From: Betaproteobacteria bacterium
GTDB lineage: Bacteria; Pseudomonadota; Gammaproteobacteria; Burkholderiales; SG8-39
DNA length: 6,518 nucleotides
NCBI GenBank assembly: GCA_019237595.1
Contig: JAFAGU010000076.1
Span: forward strand, 1-6,518
Reading direction: 5' to 3'
In this document: positions 5,175-6,518 of the stretch, piece by piece
Position numbering within the stretch: the stretch's first letter is position 1
How the letters are laid out: each line of letters opens with the position of its first letter
Position numbers and translations under genes: made by a program
The notes under the pieces: model-generated
The model's database searches: none
What the model saw: the letters and a program-made list of their open reading frames with translations, nothing else
Told to the model about the DNA's origin: nothing

Positions 5175-6427
5175 TGGCGGAGATCCGCAACTACACGCTC
5201 AACTTCGGCCCGCAGCACCCGGCGGCGCACGGCGTGCTTCGCCTCGTGCTCGAGCTCGACGGCGAGGTGATCCAGCGCGCGGACCCGCACATCGGCCTGC
5301 TGCATCGAGCGACGGAGAAGCTCGCGGAGCACAAGACCTTCCTCCAGTCGGTTCCCTACATGGACCGGCTCGACTACGTATCCATGATGTGCAACGAGCA
5401 CGCCTACGTCATGGCGATCGAGAAGCTTCTCGGGATCGAGATCCCGGAGCGGGCGAAGTACATCCGCGTGATGTTCGACGAGGTCACGCGGATCCTGAAC
5501 CACCTCCTGTGGCTCGGCGCGCACGGCCTGGACATCGGCGCCATGACCGTGTTCCTGTACTGCTTCCGCGAGCGCGAAGACCTGATGGACGCCTACGAGG
5601 CGGTGTCGGGGGCGCGCATGCATGCGGCGTATTACCGCCCTGGCGGCGTCTATCGCGATCTCCCGGAAGCGATGCCCAAGTACCAGGTCTCTCCCCTTCG
5701 AGACGGCAAGGAGGTCGAGGGCCTTAACAAAAATCGCGGCGGCTCGCTCCTCGACTTCATCGAGGACTTCACCGAGCGCTTTCCTAAGTACGTCGACGAC
5801 TACGAGACGCTCCTCACCGACAATCGCATCTGGAAGCAGCGCACCGTCGGCATCGGCGTCGTGCCGCCGGAGCGCGCGCTTGCGCTGGGCTTCACCGGCC
5901 CCATGCTTCGCGGCTCCGGGATCGCATGGGACCTCCGCAAGAAGCAGCCCTACGAGGTCTACGACCGGATGGAGTTCGACGTCCCGGTCGGCAAGAACGG
6001 CGACTGCTACGACCGCTACCTCGTGCGCATGGAGGAGTTCCGCCAGTCCAATCGCATCATCCGGCAGTGCATCGACTGGCTGCGGAAGAATCCCGGCCCG
6101 GTCATGGTGGATAACCACAAGGTCGCCCCGCCGGCGCGCGCCGAGATGAAGATGAACATGGAAGAGCTGATCCACCACTTCAAGCTCTTCACCGAGGGCA
6201 TGCATGTCCCGGAGGGCGAGTGCTACGCCGCAGTCGAGCACCCCAAGGGCGAGTTCGGCATCTATCTCATCTCCGACGGCGCCAACAAGCCCTACCGCCT
6301 CAAGATCCGCGCGCCGGGGTTTGCCCATCTCTCCGCGCTCGACGAGATGGCGCGCGGCCACATGATCGCCGACGCCGTCGCCATCATCGGCACCCAGGAC
6401 ATCGTGTTCGGGGAGATCGATCGGTGA
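5174..6427 (+). CDS. nuoD: NADH-quinone oxidoreductase subunit D
   Basis: NuoD is the 49-kDa-type subunit that, with NuoB, forms the quinone-binding site of complex I; it descends from the large subunit of NiFe hydrogenases. The 417 residues are the usual length for unfused NuoD. GPQHPAAHG (12-20) carries His15 and His19, corresponding by alignment to His34 and His38 of Thermus Nqo4, and Tyr68 in RLDY corresponds to quinone-binding Tyr87. HIGLLHRATEKL (39-50), FRERED, RPGGVYRDLP and the C-terminal GFAHLSALDEMARGHMIADAVAIIGT are also family hallmarks. The nickel-ligand cysteines of hydrogenases are absent, as expected. The ATG overlaps the nuoC TAA by one base, with a purine-rich GAAGAAAA upstream. 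The stop is overlapped by the nuoE start. Confidence 0.97.
   Translation: MAEIRNYTLNFGPQHPAAHGVLRLVLELDGEVIQRADPHIGLLHRATEKLAEHKTFLQSVPYMDRLDYVSMMCNEHAYVMAIEKLLGIEIPERAKYIRVMFDEVTRILNHLLWLGAHGLDIGAMTVFLYCFREREDLMDAYEAVSGARMHAAYYRPGGVYRDLPEAMPKYQVSPLRDGKEVEGLNKNRGGSLLDFIEDFTERFPKYVDDYETLLTDNRIWKQRTVGIGVVPPERALALGFTGPMLRGSGIAWDLRKKQPYEVYDRMEFDVPVGKNGDCYDRYLVRMEEFRQSNRIIRQCIDWLRKNPGPVMVDNHKVAPPARAEMKMNMEELIHHFKLFTEGMHVPEGECYAAVEHPKGEFGIYLISDGANKPYRLKIRAPGFAHLSALDEMARGHMIADAVAIIGTQDIVFGEIDR
6410..6415 (+). promoter_or_regulatory. Shine-Dalgarno that fixes the nuoE start
   Basis: GGGGAG lies within the end of nuoD, eight bases before the GTG at 6424. This near-ideal spacing supports the GTG as the nuoE start over a later in-frame GTG at 6445. 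Confidence 0.6.
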
Positions 6428-6518
6428 GCCTGTCCGCTTCTTCCGTGGAAAAGATCGAGAACGAGCTGCGCAAATACCCGGCCGACCGTCGGGAGTCCGC
6501 CGTGATGAGCGCCCTCAT
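6424..6518 (+). CDS. nuoE: NADH-quinone oxidoreductase subunit E, 3'-truncated by the window edge
   Basis: NuoE is the 24-kDa-type subunit that carries the [2Fe-2S] cluster N1a beside NuoF in the NADH-oxidising tip of complex I. Only 31 codons are in the window. The frame opens at a GTG that overlaps the nuoD stop as GTGA. It reads MSLSASSVEKIENE, followed by LRKYPADRRESAVMSAL, which matches the N-terminal KYP...SAVM(S/A)AL pattern of NuoE, a helical region before the cluster domain. The cluster cysteines lie beyond the edge and cannot be checked. The identification rests on this short match and on the invariant order after nuoD. Confidence 0.9.
   Translation, partial: MSLSASSVEKIENELRKYPADRRESAVMSAL

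Noticed and set aside
5156..6361. 401-codon open frame on the minus strand opposite nuoD
   Set aside because: It mirrors nuoD codon bias, with a Val/Ala/Asp/His-rich low-quality translation. No ribosome site or independent support was seen.

Overview
This window is a stretch of ordinary chromosome from a GC-rich proteobacterium, most likely a betaproteobacterium. Three things point there: the order folP–glmM–tpiA–secG–tRNA-Leu(GAG)–nuoA-B-C-D-E, separate nuoC and nuoD genes (fused in E. coli), and NuoA, NuoB and NuoD sequences of betaproteobacterial type. This assignment rests on remembered family sequences, not on a search. All protein genes lie on the + strand. There are no mobile elements, CRISPR arrays, toxin or defence genes, or signs of an undescribed system.

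Layout. Bases 1-821 hold the 3' part of folP (dihydropteroate synthase, folate synthesis), cut by the window's left edge. It overlaps glmM (811-2148, phosphoglucosamine mutase, cell-wall precursor synthesis) by 11 bases. Next comes a 265-base spacer with two strong GC-rich inverted repeats and, near its right end, an AT-rich promoter-like patch. tpiA (triosephosphate isomerase) and secG (translocon subunit) follow as a pair, closed by a clear intrinsic terminator at 3617-3642. A tRNA-Leu with anticodon GAG, CCA encoded, occupies 3662-3749. nuoA starts five bases after its CCA. nuoA-B-C-D and the first 31 codons of nuoE then run with spacers of 7, 0, -1 and -4 bases, the start of a respiratory complex I operon that continues off the right edge.

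How the genes fit together. There appear to be three transcription groups: folP-glmM, tpiA-secG, and tRNA-Leu plus nuo. The nuo products build the NADH:quinone oxidoreductase: NuoB, C, D and E are in the peripheral arm and NuoA is in the membrane arm. The features most worth a second look are the tRNA/nuoA junction, which leaves nuoA almost no leader of its own; tpiA, which differs from its neighbours in codon use and lacks about seven residues before its phosphate-binding loop; and the structured glmM–tpiA spacer.
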